Source: Limnohabitans sp. MORI2
GTDB taxonomy: Bacteria > Pseudomonadota > Gammaproteobacteria > Burkholderiales > Burkholderiaceae_C
Length of the DNA stretch: 64,000 nucleotides
Assembly (NCBI RefSeq): GCF_027925025.1
Contig: NZ_AP027058.1
Location: 310,001 to 374,000, forward strand
Direction: 5' to 3'
The notes beneath the pieces are model-generated. The model searched no databases. It was not told the origin of the DNA and was given only the letters and a program-made list of their open reading frames with translations. Below, in pieces: positions 18,364-26,196 of this stretch. Position 1 is the stretch's first letter. The number at the start of each line of letters is the position of its first letter. A program made the position numbers and the translations under genes.

Positions 18364-19202
18364 TAACCCATTTTCAAAATCGACTTAGCGCCTTGGCGTT
18401 GGCCAAGGATGTTCAATAAATTAGAGAGCGCTGCTTCAGCATCTGATGCTGCAGATGCTTCGCCGTTGAATTGCACGCGCCCATTGATCAGTTGCCCTGT
18501 GCCTTGCAAAAGCAAGCTGCCTTCGAGCGTGTCCAGTGTGAGGGCTACGGTGTCGCCGCCCTGCACACGCACGCGGTAGCTGCCCAAGGGGCGCAATGTG
18601 GATAGGCGCGTGGAGAGCTGTTGCATTTGCAGCTCGACTTGGCCATATAACGTCTCTTTGCCTGCTTGTTGTGTCCATTGCAGCTGCGTGGTGTGCAGTT
18701 GCATTTGGCCTTCAGGTTGCACGGTGTTCCAAGGTGCACCCAAGCCCACCAGCCAATTGGCAGGCCAGTTGGACGTGTGGTCGCTCATTTGCATGCGCAG
18801 GCCGCGCCACACAGGTGAAACATCCACGCGCACAGGTTGTGGCGTGCAACACGCAGAAGCTACGGTGGCGCTGAGGCTGACGCGAAAGTTGGTCCAGTCG
18901 ATGCGAGGCCCCAGCTGCCACGTCACGCGTGTTGGCAGCGTTGTGGTGCTGGCAGGTCGTGCCGTGTTGGGCGTGGCCGCGATGTTGAGTGGACCTTCAT
19001 TCAACACCCACTGCGCTGTGCCATTCCACACCGTGCCTTGTGCATCGGGCAACAGCACACGTTCACCGGTGGCTTGCTCGATGGCGTGCGTCAACCAATG
19101 TGCGGGGGCTTGGGTGATGAACGCCAACACCAAGCCAATGACCGCGCCAGTCCACGCCCAGCGTGTGGGGGTGTGTGTCATGGGGCTTGGATGGCGTTGC
19201 AT
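18363..19202 (-). CDS. gspN: Type II secretion protein GspN
   Basis: A 279-residue bitopic inner-membrane protein of the GspN family, an accessory component of type II secretion. A single hydrophobic segment near the N-terminus (WAWTGAVIGLVLAFITQ) is followed by APAHWLTHAIEQATGERVLLPDAQGTVWNGTAQWVL, the typical GspN opening, and a periplasmic beta-rich domain. An alternative ATG seven codons in (19181) would also keep the membrane anchor. It lies between gspM and gspD, with a one-base overlap into gspD. Confidence 0.85.
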   Translation of the reverse strand: MQRHPSPMTHTPTRWAWTGAVIGLVLAFITQAPAHWLTHAIEQATGERVLLPDAQGTVWNGTAQWVLNEGPLNIAATPNTARPASTTTLPTRVTWQLGPRIDWTNFRVSLSATVASACCTPQPVRVDVSPVWRGLRMQMSDHTSNWPANWLVGLGAPWNTVQPEGQMQLHTTQLQWTQQAGKETLYGQVELQMQQLSTRLSTLRPLGSYRVRVQGGDTVALTLDTLEGSLLLQGTGQLINGRVQFNGEASAASDAEAALSNLLNILGQRQGAKSILKMG

Positions 19203-19227
19203 GGTGGGTGAGTCTGTGGCGTGTCGA

Positions 19228-19698
19228 TCAATTGGCTGTCACGCCACGGTTGGGCAAGCTCAACACAAGGCTTCCGTCCCATGTCATGGCGGTGCTGCCG
19301 CGTGTCAAATGTGCTTCCAACGGCAAAGCTTGGGCTTGGCTGCGGGCTTGCGCCAACCAATTGGCCAAGGTTGCGGCGGGCACAGCTTTGAGCTGCACGC
19401 TCACGCGATCGCCTTGCACGTTGATTTGCATCTGTGCGCTGGGTGTGAGGCCTTGCAAATTGCGCAGCGCTTCGTCACGCGCAAGCGGTGTGCGGCCTTG
19501 CAGTGCTTGGGCCTGCGCTTGCAAGGCCAACATGTGGGCTTGTTGTTGATGGATGTGCGCTCGGCGGTGATCGCTATCGCGCAAGGTGTTGAGCGCGGGT
19601 GCGATGGCGATGAACCAAAACAGCAGCACGGCAAGCAATGCGCCCAGCAACGAGATGCTGCGTTGTTCGCGAGGGCTCAAGGTGTGCCAGCGTTTCAT
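19228..19698 (-). CDS. gspM: Type II secretion protein GspM
   Basis: Inner-membrane platform component that partners GspL. From the ATG at 19698 it is 156 residues: a short cytoplasmic start with LSPREQRSIS, one transmembrane helix (LLGALLAVLLFWFIAIAPAL), and a periplasmic ferredoxin-like part. I chose this start because it gives an ATGA overlap with the gspL stop, as at several other junctions here; the frame is open nine codons further upstream. Sequence conservation in GspM is low, so the call rests on position and architecture. Confidence 0.88.
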   Translation of the reverse strand: MKRWHTLSPREQRSISLLGALLAVLLFWFIAIAPALNTLRDSDHRRAHIHQQQAHMLALQAQAQALQGRTPLARDEALRNLQGLTPSAQMQINVQGDRVSVQLKAVPAATLANWLAQARSQAQALPLEAHLTRGSTAMTWDGSLVLSLPNRGVTAN

Positions 19699-20888
19699 TT
19701 CATGCCCTCCGCTTGCAACACCCAAGTGTCGTTGCCGTCTTGGCGCAGGTTCAGGCCCTGAGCACTGAGGCGAGCCATGCCAGGGGCATGGCTGTCAAAC
19801 GTCACGCCCTGCACACGCAGCGCATGGTTGGCATAGTGAATTTGCTGCGGTGTTTGCCCTGCTGGGAGCACACCGGCCAAGGCTGCGAGCAAAGGTTCAA
19901 GGTCGGTACTCGATGCCGAGCCTGATTTTTGTTGCAATGCATCGACTTCGCGCTGCATTTGCAAAGGTGCATCGATGACCAAGGTGACCGACGGAAACGT
20001 GGTTTGCAAAATACTTTGCAGCGAGGCTTGCTGTGCGTTCAAAGCGCTGCGCTCACGCCATGCCAAAGCGTTGAGACCCAGCACTTGCAAAGCGATCAGC
20101 GCCACCACGCCCCATCGCACTGGCTTCCAATCGGGCGCGTTTAAAACGGTTTGCCATGCGGCGAGCACTTGGCGTTGCAGGCGTTGAAGTGGGCCTTGGG
20201 CCCATTCGCCTTGTGCCAAGTCCCAAGCCGACTGGCTGGACTTGACCCAACGTTGCGCCGCGCTTTGCATCATGGGCTGGCGCTGCAGGGTGTGTTGCAC
20301 GCGGGTCACCATGGCTGGCTCGGCTTGGATTTGTAAATCGTCTTGGTTCAGTTCGGTAAACGCGCGCCATTGAGCCGTGTTGGGTGGCAGCAGCGTTACG
20401 CCGTGCGCGTGGCACAGCACGCTTTGCGAATGGTCGGGTTCACCCATCACTTGCAGCACGGGTGTGTCGCTGGGCGACAGCTCGGGGACGATGCGTTGCA
20501 CCGTTAGGCCGGCCGCTTGCAAGGGCGAGAGTGCCTCGCGCAACCATTGTTTGTCGCACACGGCCACCAAGGTGTCGCCGCCAGTGCGGGCGGTTTGTTC
20601 GGCATCAGGCGCAAGCACGATGTGCAGTTGTTGCGGCTCGTCCAGCAAACGGTCTTCTAACAAGCCGTGCAACACGCTTTGCAAACGTGGGCCATGGCTG
20701 GCGGGCGGCAGCTGCACGCGCAGCCAAGCCAAACGGCTGTGCGGTACGACCGCCACCACTTCGCCCGCGTGTGCAGACAGGGTGGTAGCCGCCCCCGTGG
20801 CACTGCGCAACACACTGTGCCCGTCCGAATGAACGTGGGCATAGCCAGTGTTGGCGTGGGTAGAGTGGGGCAGCGCGATGATCAGCAT
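19695..20888 (-). CDS. gspL: Type II secretion protein GspL
   Basis: Inner-membrane protein connecting the GspE ATPase to the platform. The 397-residue protein has an N-terminal cytoplasmic actin-like domain (LRVQLPPASHGPRLQSVLHGLLEDRLLDEPQQLHIVL), one transmembrane helix at about 255-275 (WGVVALIALQVLGLNALAW) and a periplasmic domain. Eight bases separate it from gspK and its end overlaps gspM by four bases. The cytoplasmic HGLLEDRL motif is typical of GspL. Confidence 0.92.
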   Translation of the reverse strand: MLIIALPHSTHANTGYAHVHSDGHSVLRSATGAATTLSAHAGEVVAVVPHSRLAWLRVQLPPASHGPRLQSVLHGLLEDRLLDEPQQLHIVLAPDAEQTARTGGDTLVAVCDKQWLREALSPLQAAGLTVQRIVPELSPSDTPVLQVMGEPDHSQSVLCHAHGVTLLPPNTAQWRAFTELNQDDLQIQAEPAMVTRVQHTLQRQPMMQSAAQRWVKSSQSAWDLAQGEWAQGPLQRLQRQVLAAWQTVLNAPDWKPVRWGVVALIALQVLGLNALAWRERSALNAQQASLQSILQTTFPSVTLVIDAPLQMQREVDALQQKSGSASSTDLEPLLAALAGVLPAGQTPQQIHYANHALRVQGVTFDSHAPGMARLSAQGLNLRQDGNDTWVLQAEGMK

Positions 20889-20895
20889 GGATTTG

Positions 20896-21846
20896 TCATT
20901 GTAGAGAGCCAGACTCGCGCCAAATGACCTTCACTTCTTGGTTGTCTCGCTGCACCAAAGAGCGTTCTTGCAGGGTGGTTTGTGGCATGCGTAGACGGCC
21001 CAGCACCTCAAAGTATTGCGTGTTCACGCTGTGGGTGTCGGTCAAGTTGATGGGGCGACCCCATGCCTTTTGAAAAGCATCCACACTGGTCCAGTGTTGG
21101 CGCTCGCGCTGTTGCACCAAGCGCTGGGCATCTGACATGCTCAGGCCTGGCACACTGGCGTAGAGCACTTGCACGCTGGCCGTGTTGAGGTTCACAGCCG
21201 TGCGAGTGGGCAGCAAGGCAATGTGTGGGCTCAGAGCTTGCACGGCTTGAGGCGATAAACCCAACCAGCTCAGTTGGCTCACGCGTTGTGGCATCAGGGG
21301 GGAATTACTGGTTTGCTTTTGTGCGGCCAACAAGCCTTGGGCGAGTAGGTTGAGTTGGGCTGGCGGGATGCTCAAGGCGTCAAACAGGCGTTCAAAAGCG
21401 AGCATGGCTTTGCCATCGAGTTGCTCGCCCTGGATCAAGTTGGTCACATTGAGCCTGCCTTGCAAGTCGCTCACAGCACCTGATAAAAGCACATGGCGTG
21501 CAAACTTTTCGTCATCGATGGTGTTGCCTGTGCCATCGGGCAACGCAGCCAAAAAACTAGACAAACGGGCTTCTTGCAACGGCACAGCCCAAGGCTCAGC
21601 CAAGTGATCGGTAGGTGCGCTGGCGTCGCCCGCACGCGCGTCTTCGCGCAAGATGACGCGTGCCCAGTCCAGTGCGCCCGTCAGCAACCAACGTGCTTGC
21701 GTGCGTTGGCGCTCCGCGCCTTCCACTTCGATGGATTTCCATTGCTGCCACAAAGCGCCTGCCGCAAACGTAGCCACCAAAGCCACAGTGAGCATGGCGG
21801 CGAGTAAAGCTGCGCCACGTTGTGAGGAGCCTGCCATGTGCTTCAT
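20896..21846 (-). CDS. gspK: Type II secretion minor pseudopilin GspK
   Basis: The largest minor pseudopilin, thought to cap the pseudopilus tip. The 316-residue protein starts with a short leader (MKHMAGSSQRG) and the hydrophobic AALLAAMLTVALVATFAAGALW helix; GspK characteristically lacks the Glu at position +5, and none is seen here. The body contains the DLQGRLNVTNLI segment and a helix-hairpin-helix-like region (NLNTASVQVLYASVPGLS). The ATG overlaps the gspJ stop by four bases. Confidence 0.92.
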   Translation of the reverse strand: MKHMAGSSQRGAALLAAMLTVALVATFAAGALWQQWKSIEVEGAERQRTQARWLLTGALDWARVILREDARAGDASAPTDHLAEPWAVPLQEARLSSFLAALPDGTGNTIDDEKFARHVLLSGAVSDLQGRLNVTNLIQGEQLDGKAMLAFERLFDALSIPPAQLNLLAQGLLAAQKQTSNSPLMPQRVSQLSWLGLSPQAVQALSPHIALLPTRTAVNLNTASVQVLYASVPGLSMSDAQRLVQQRERQHWTSVDAFQKAWGRPINLTDTHSVNTQYFEVLGRLRMPQTTLQERSLVQRDNQEVKVIWRESGSLQ

Positions 21847-22532
21847 GTTTTGGTGTTGCTGAAGTTGGGGCGCACCCAGTCGAGGGTGATGCGGCCTCGC
21901 ACACTGGTGGTGGCGGGCAGGTCAATTTGTAGGCGAATGGCGTCGGGCATTGCGCCTTGGTTAGGCGTGTTGGTTTGCTGGCTCACGCCCGAGCTGTCGC
22001 TCGCGCTCGAGAGTGGGTTGGTCCACGCATTGCCACGAAAGTAGGTGAGCTGCCATGCGTCAAGGGGGATCAATTGGGTCTCAAGCAACGCGTCATCACT
22101 GCTCGGGTTTTGGCCCCAGCGTTCGGCATTGGCCCATGCTTGTTGCAAAGCTGCACGCGTTTGCAGGGGCGGCGATTGCCAGCGCAGCCATTGGTTGCCG
22201 CGCAATGTCCACGCCACCACCCACAAGCCTGCGTCAGCGCCATCGGCACGCCATGCGGTGGCGCGGCGCGTGATGCGCAGTGTGCGGCCATCCCACAGTA
22301 CGCCTGCTTCGGAAAGCCTAGGCACGGGTTGCACCGCATTGAGGTCGGCTTGCCATTGCGCGAGCACGGTCTGCAGCACGGCGGTTTGGTCGACCTGCGC
22401 TTGCGTGATGTCGCGACTGCGCATGAGGCTGTCGAGCCCACGCCAGCCCAAGCCCGCCAGCACCGCCATGAGCGTGATGGCGATGAGTAGCTCAATGAGC
22501 GTGAAGCCGCGTTGATCCTTGGCGTTGGCCAT
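21843..22532 (-). CDS. gspJ: Type II secretion minor pseudopilin GspJ
   Basis: Minor pseudopilin of 229 residues. It begins with the class III leader and methylation motif QRGFTLIELLIAITLMAVLAG, with cleavage expected after Gly and Glu at mature position 5. The WRGLDSLMRSRD segment after the helix is typical of GspJ. It overlaps gspI by one base and gspK by four bases, consistent with coupled translation of the minor-pilin set. Confidence 0.93.
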   Translation of the reverse strand: MANAKDQRGFTLIELLIAITLMAVLAGLGWRGLDSLMRSRDITQAQVDQTAVLQTVLAQWQADLNAVQPVPRLSEAGVLWDGRTLRITRRATAWRADGADAGLWVVAWTLRGNQWLRWQSPPLQTRAALQQAWANAERWGQNPSSDDALLETQLIPLDAWQLTYFRGNAWTNPLSSASDSSGVSQQTNTPNQGAMPDAIRLQIDLPATTSVRGRITLDWVRPNFSNTKT

Positions 22533-22885
22533 CAGTAACGCCCCAAGACGGTGGTGATGTTGAGCACAGGGGTGGCAGTGTCAAACACTTGTGCGTCCAC
22601 ACGACGAAACGCAGGGTTGGGCGTGGTGCGCACCGTCAGCGCCACTTCAAAGTTGCGCTCGGCCTGCGGACAGGGTAGACGCGAGTCGCCCACGCTGGGC
22701 AGTTGTTGCGAGAGGCGTAATTGGTTCAAGGCGTTGTCCGCACAAATTTGCGCAAGCAGCACATCGGCTTGGCGTTGCGCGTTGCGTGTGAGCGCGCCGC
22801 TGACCTTGAGCCCACTCATTAGAGCAATCGACACGATGGCGAGCGCCACCAACACCTCGATGAGTGTGAAGCCGCGCTGTTTCAT
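22532..22885 (-). CDS. gspI: Type II secretion minor pseudopilin GspI
   Basis: Minor pseudopilin of 117 residues starting MKQRGFTLIEVLVALAIVS, a perfect prepilin cleavage motif, followed by ALMSGLKVSGALTRNAQRQAD and a compact beta domain that contains CADNALNQLRLSQQ. The frame stays open for 94 codons upstream, but that part overlaps gspH and has no family resemblance. The ATG at 22885 overlaps the gspH stop by four bases and is clearly the start. Confidence 0.94.
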   Translation of the reverse strand: MKQRGFTLIEVLVALAIVSIALMSGLKVSGALTRNAQRQADVLLAQICADNALNQLRLSQQLPSVGDSRLPCPQAERNFEVALTVRTTPNPAFRRVDAQVFDTATPVLNITTVLGRY

Positions 22886-23358
22886 GGCAACACCTGAAAG
22901 GGGCGCAGCCCGTCTGTGCCAAGGGTCAGCGCAGGGGCTGCTTTTGCGTTGTTGGCCGTTGCCACGCTGAGTGTGATGCGAGCGGGCGCCAAGATGGGTT
23001 CGGGGCCTAGCACCACCAAGTTGGTAGGCGCAACGTTGCTTGGTGAAACATTGACCGTGCTGACCACTGCTTGGGTCCCCGCCGTTAGCCAAGTTTCTGT
23101 GCGGGCTGCAATTGGGTTGGGTGCGATTGCAGGCCGAATGACAAAGCCTTCGGGTGTGGCTTGCCAAATTAAGGCAATGCCACTGGTGCGCGATTGCGCA
23201 CGGGCTGCTTCTAAAACGGCGATCAAGCGTTGTGCTTCACGCTCTAGCTGAGTTTGGCTGCTGTCGCGTAGTGACAAGCTCACACCAGCCACGCTCAAGC
23301 CAATGATGGCCAGCACCACCAACAGCTCCAACAAAGTGAGGCCGTGCTGGCGTTGCAT
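22882..23358 (-). CDS. gspH: Type II secretion minor pseudopilin GspH
   Basis: Minor pseudopilin of 158 residues with the leader and helix QHGLTLLELLVVLAIIGLSVAG (Glu at +5), then LSLRDSSQTQLEREAQRLIAVLEAARAQSRTSG, which is the usual GspH/FimT block. It is 20 bases downstream of gspG. The Gly-Leu-Thr form of the cleavage site is a permitted variant of GFT. Confidence 0.93.
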   Translation of the reverse strand: MQRQHGLTLLELLVVLAIIGLSVAGVSLSLRDSSQTQLEREAQRLIAVLEAARAQSRTSGIALIWQATPEGFVIRPAIAPNPIAARTETWLTAGTQAVVSTVNVSPSNVAPTNLVVLGPEPILAPARITLSVATANNAKAAPALTLGTDGLRPFQVLP

Positions 23359-23378
23359 GGCTGATGGGCGCGATTGTT

Positions 23379-23828
23379 TTATTGCCAGCTGCCGATGTCG
23401 GCGTTTTTGCCTTCGCCGCCGGGTTGGCCGTCAGCGCCGAGTGACAGCACATCCACTTCACCCTTCACGCCAGGATTCATGTATTGGTAAGGGCGGCCCC
23501 AAGGGTCGTTGGGGAGCTTGTCGATGTAGGGCTTCCAGTTCAGCGGCACTTGGCCTGCCGTGGGTTTGACCACCAAGGCGTTCAGACCTTGTTCGGCCGT
23601 GGGGTAGTTTTGGTTGTCCAAGCGGTAGAGCTTGAGCGCGTTCATGAGGTTGCCCACATCGGTTTTGGCTGCGGTCACGCGTGCGTCGTCGGCACGGTTG
23701 AGCACGTTAGGCACCACCAGTGCAGCCAACACGCCAATGATGGCGAGCACGACCATCAGTTCGATCAGCGTGAAGCCGCGTTGGCGTTTGGCTTTGGGGG
23801 CGTTTTGTTGGGCTTGCATATCAGGCAT
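23379..23828 (-). CDS. gspG: Type II secretion major pseudopilin GspG
   Basis: The 149-residue major pseudopilin that builds the periplasmic pseudopilus. The motif RGFTLIELMVVLAIIGVLAAL is followed by the family-specific PNVLNRADDARVTAAKTDVGNL, then LKLYRLDNQNYPTAEQGL and the calcium-site region LPNDPWGRPYQYMNPGVKGEVDVLSLGADG. First gene of the long G-to-F operon. A TATGAT -10 box at 23854-23859 on the minus strand can serve it, leaving a short leader with a GGA-type ribosome-binding site. Confidence 0.97.
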   Translation of the reverse strand: MPDMQAQQNAPKAKRQRGFTLIELMVVLAIIGVLAALVVPNVLNRADDARVTAAKTDVGNLMNALKLYRLDNQNYPTAEQGLNALVVKPTAGQVPLNWKPYIDKLPNDPWGRPYQYMNPGVKGEVDVLSLGADGQPGGEGKNADIGSWQ

Positions 23829-23853
23829 TTCAAAAATTTCCTATCAATGATCA

Positions 23854-23861
23854 ATCATAAT
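23854..23861. promoter_or_regulatory. Overlapping divergent -10 boxes for gspG and gspC
   Basis: Only 39 bases separate the divergent gspG and gspC starts. TATGAT (minus strand, 23854-23859) and CATAAT (plus strand, 23856-23861) overlap, so only one polymerase could occupy the site at a time. The plus-strand box ends six bases before the gspC ATG, which would give a leaderless gspC message. Prediction by eye. Confidence 0.4.
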
Positions 23862-23867
23862 CCGCTC

Positions 23868-24335
23868 ATGCTTCGCTACCGCCCTTCATTTGCCACCGCC
23901 TTGAGCGCTTCGTCGCGTGTGGTGTTGCCCGCCGCCACCTTGTTGGTGTGGGGCGTTGTGGCGTTCAGTGCGGTGACTTGGGGCTTGCGTTGGTCGGCCA
24001 CGGGTGCTGCACCCAGCAATGCCACCACTGCTGCGCAGGCCTTGCCTGAGGTAGATGTCTCTGCCGCTGCGCGTAGCCTGGGTGCTGCGCCTGTGCAAGC
24101 AGTGGCTGCGCCGACGCTGGCCAGCCGGTTTCAGTTGCAAGGCGTGATGGCAGGTGGGCCCAATGCAGGCGCTGCGCTCATCGCGGTGGACGGCAAAGCC
24201 GCCAAGCCCTTCCGCGTGGGCGCTGTGGTGGCGGATGGCTTGGTGTTGCAATCGGCTGAGGGGCGGCGCGTGACGCTAGGTGCTGCGCTGGACGGGCCGC
24301 AAACCTTGGCGCTTGAACTGCCCGCTAAGAAATAA
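23868..24335 (+). CDS. gspC: Type II secretion protein GspC
   Basis: Inner-membrane protein that links the platform to the secretin. From the ATG at 23868 it is 155 residues: a cytoplasmic start (MLRYRPSFA), one membrane helix (VVLPAATLLVWGVVAFSAVTWGL), an Ala/Thr-rich linker and the homology-region domain (SRFQLQGVMAGGPNAGAALIAVDGKAAKPFRVGAVVADGLVLQ). No PDZ or coiled-coil C-terminal domain is present, so this is the short GspC form. An in-frame ATG at 23847 is an alternative. It is transcribed away from the other gsp genes. Confidence 0.88.
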   Translation: MLRYRPSFATALSASSRVVLPAATLLVWGVVAFSAVTWGLRWSATGAAPSNATTAAQALPEVDVSAAARSLGAAPVQAVAAPTLASRFQLQGVMAGGPNAGAALIAVDGKAAKPFRVGAVVADGLVLQSAEGRRVTLGAALDGPQTLALELPAKK

Positions 24336-24383
24336 GCTGGCTATGAGACAAACAAGCCACCAACCAAGCGTTGATGCAAACTA

Positions 24384-24410
24384 AAAAGGGGTAGCCAAGC
24401 TACCCCTTTT
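24384..24410. terminator. Bidirectional intrinsic terminator between gspC and ilvA
   Basis: An 11-bp inverted repeat AAAAGGGGTAG / CTACCCCTTTT with a CCAAG loop lies between the converging gspC and ilvA genes. T runs follow on both strands, so it fits a shared terminator. Confidence 0.85.
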
Positions 24411-24429
24411 GCTTTTTGCGCTTATCGAT

Positions 24430-26019
24430 TTAACGCTGCAAGAACAAGCGATACGCTGGGTTTTGCGTTTCTTCCACATACGGATAACCCAAGCCATCCA
24501 AGAATGCGGTGAACGCTTTGTTGTCGGTCTTTGGCACTTGCAAGCCCATCAAGATGCGACCGTAGTCCGCGCCTTGGTTGCGGTAGTGGAAGAGGCTGAT
24601 GTTCCAGCCGGGGCGCATGGCCAGCAAGAACTTCATCAGTGCACCGGGGCGCTCGGGGAACTCAAAGCGCAAGATGCGTTCTTCATGCGCGAGCGACGAA
24701 TGCCCGCCCACCATATGGCGAATGTGCTCTTTGGCCAGCTCGTCGTGGGTGAGATCAATGGCCTCAAAGCCGCTCTTGGTGAAGTGGCTTGCAATCTTGC
24801 TGCTTTCGCCTTTGATGCCAGTGGTCAAACCCACAAACACATGGGCTTTGGCTTGGTCGCTCATGCGATAGTTGAACTCGGTCACATTGCGGGGCGATTT
24901 GCTGCCGCCAAAGCTAGGCAGCTTGCCAATCAGCTCGCAAAAGCGGCGCAGGCTGCCCGGTTGCTCGGGGATGGTCACAGCGAACAAGGCTTCGCGTTCT
25001 TCACCCACCTCGGCGCGCTCGGCCACAAAGCGCAAGCGGTCGAAGTTCATGTTCGCCCCACACAAAATGGCGGCGTAAGTCTCACCCTTGGTTTTGTGCT
25101 CAGCCACGTATTGCTTGATCGCGGCCACGGCCAAGGCGCCTGCAGGCTCAACGATGCTTCGGGTGTCCACAAACACATCTTTGATGGCGGCGCACACGGC
25201 ATCGGTGTCAACCGTGATGTAGCTGTCCACCAAGTTTTTGCTCACGCGGAAGGTTTCTTCACCCACCAGCTTCACGGCTGTGCCATCGGAGAACAAACCC
25301 ACGTCGTTGAGTGTGACGCGTTTACCTTTTTGCACCGACTGCATCATGGCGGACGAGTCGTCCATTTGCACGCCAATTACTTTGATTTCGGGGCGCACGG
25401 CCTTGATGTAGTTGGCCACGCCGCTGATCAGGCCACCGCCGCCAATGGCGACAAACACCGCGTCGAGTTGGTGCAGGTTGAGGCCTTGCAACTGGCGCAG
25501 CATTTCCATGGCAATCGTGCCTTGGCCGGCAATCACATCGGGGTCGTCAAACGGGTGGACAAACGTCATGCCGTTTTTCTTTTCCAGCGTGAGGGCGTGG
25601 GTGTAGGCGTCCGAGTAGCTATCGCCTGCCAACACCACCTCGCCGCCCAAAGCCTTAACGGCCTCAATCTTCACGCTGGGCGTGGTGGTGGGCATGACGA
25701 TGATGGCTTTGACACCCAGTCGCTTTGCGCCCAATGCCACTCCTTGGGCGTGGTTGCCAGCTGAGGCGCAAATTACGCCTTTCTTTAGCTGCTCGGGCGT
25801 GAGGTGCGCCATCTTGTTGTACGCGCCGCGCAGTTTGAAGCTGTGCACGGGCTGCTGGTCCTCGCGCTTCAAGAGCACGGTATTGTGAATTCGACGGCTG
25901 AGGTTTTTCGCCACCTCCAGCGCAGATTCACTCGCCACGTCGTACACACGGGCGGTCAAGATTTTTTTCAAGTAATCGGCGGGCTGCAGCGCGCGCGCTT
26001 TGGTGGTGCGGGTAGACAT
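24430..26019 (-). CDS. ilvA: Threonine ammonia-lyase, biosynthetic
   Basis: PLP enzyme that deaminates threonine to 2-oxobutyrate, the first step to isoleucine. The 529-residue form starting at 26019 has the PLP lysine at about Lys62 in SFKLRGAYNK, a glycine-rich phosphate loop (AIGGGGLISGVA), and two C-terminal ACT-like regulatory domains (beginning near FAVTIPEQPGSLRRF and LRFEFPERPGALMKF). This is the long, isoleucine-inhibited type. A hairpin with a T run sits in the leader about 40 bases before the start, suggesting attenuation. Reading upstream of 26019 remains open but runs through that hairpin and has no family match. Confidence 0.95.
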   Translation of the reverse strand: MSTRTTKARALQPADYLKKILTARVYDVASESALEVAKNLSRRIHNTVLLKREDQQPVHSFKLRGAYNKMAHLTPEQLKKGVICASAGNHAQGVALGAKRLGVKAIIVMPTTTPSVKIEAVKALGGEVVLAGDSYSDAYTHALTLEKKNGMTFVHPFDDPDVIAGQGTIAMEMLRQLQGLNLHQLDAVFVAIGGGGLISGVANYIKAVRPEIKVIGVQMDDSSAMMQSVQKGKRVTLNDVGLFSDGTAVKLVGEETFRVSKNLVDSYITVDTDAVCAAIKDVFVDTRSIVEPAGALAVAAIKQYVAEHKTKGETYAAILCGANMNFDRLRFVAERAEVGEEREALFAVTIPEQPGSLRRFCELIGKLPSFGGSKSPRNVTEFNYRMSDQAKAHVFVGLTTGIKGESSKIASHFTKSGFEAIDLTHDELAKEHIRHMVGGHSSLAHEERILRFEFPERPGALMKFLLAMRPGWNISLFHYRNQGADYGRILMGLQVPKTDNKAFTAFLDGLGYPYVEETQNPAYRLFLQR

Positions 26020-26056
26020 GAGGTGATTGTCTCTTATGAAAAAATCAGCACAGGCG

Positions 26057-26087
26057 AAAAAAAGCCCCGAGTTTTGCAACTCGGGGC
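26057..26087 (-). terminator. Intrinsic terminator in the ilvA leader (candidate attenuator)
   Basis: On the minus strand, a perfect 10-bp stem GCCCCGAGTT / AACTCGGGGC with a 4-base loop is followed by seven Ts. It lies between the predicted ilvA promoter (-10 at 26125-26130) and the ilvA ATG. No gene ends here on the minus strand, so the hairpin most likely regulates ilvA rather than ending an upstream gene. Confidence 0.7.
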
Positions 26088-26124
26088 ATGAATCCACTTT
26101 TGAGGGTGGAGGAGACAAGCCCAA

Positions 26125-26152
26125 ATTGTATGCAAATTTTGTTGCGGTGCAA
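26125..26152 (-). promoter_or_regulatory. Predicted ilvA promoter
   Basis: On the minus strand, TTGCAC (plus-strand 26147-26152) and TACAAT (26125-26130) are separated by 16 bases, close to the sigma-70 consensus. Transcription would start about 100 bases before the ilvA ATG and run through the leader terminator. Confidence 0.5.
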
Positions 26153-26154
26153 CA
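26140..26154. promoter_or_regulatory. Palindrome overlapping the divergent ilvA and osmC -35 boxes
   Basis: TGTTGCGGTGCAACA is a perfect 6-bp inverted repeat with a 3-base centre. It covers the ilvA -35 (26147-26152, minus) and a plausible osmC -35 TTGTTG (26139-26144, with GACAAT 17 bases on at 26162-26167). This layout fits a shared operator; the binding protein is unknown. Confidence 0.45.
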
Positions 26155-26196
26155 TTTCGCAGACAATCACGCTAGAAATTTATTGGAGAAACACTC

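Noticed and set aside
18598..19761. A 387-codon open frame on the plus strand across gspN and gspM
   Set aside because: It spans two overlapping secretion genes in antisense, is Cys/Ala/Gly-rich and has no domain signature.
24409..25764. A long open frame (about 450 codons) on the plus strand opposite ilvA
   Set aside because: It is antisense to a clearly recognised gene, has a low-complexity His/Gly-rich translation typical of the reverse of G+C-biased codons, and matches no family.
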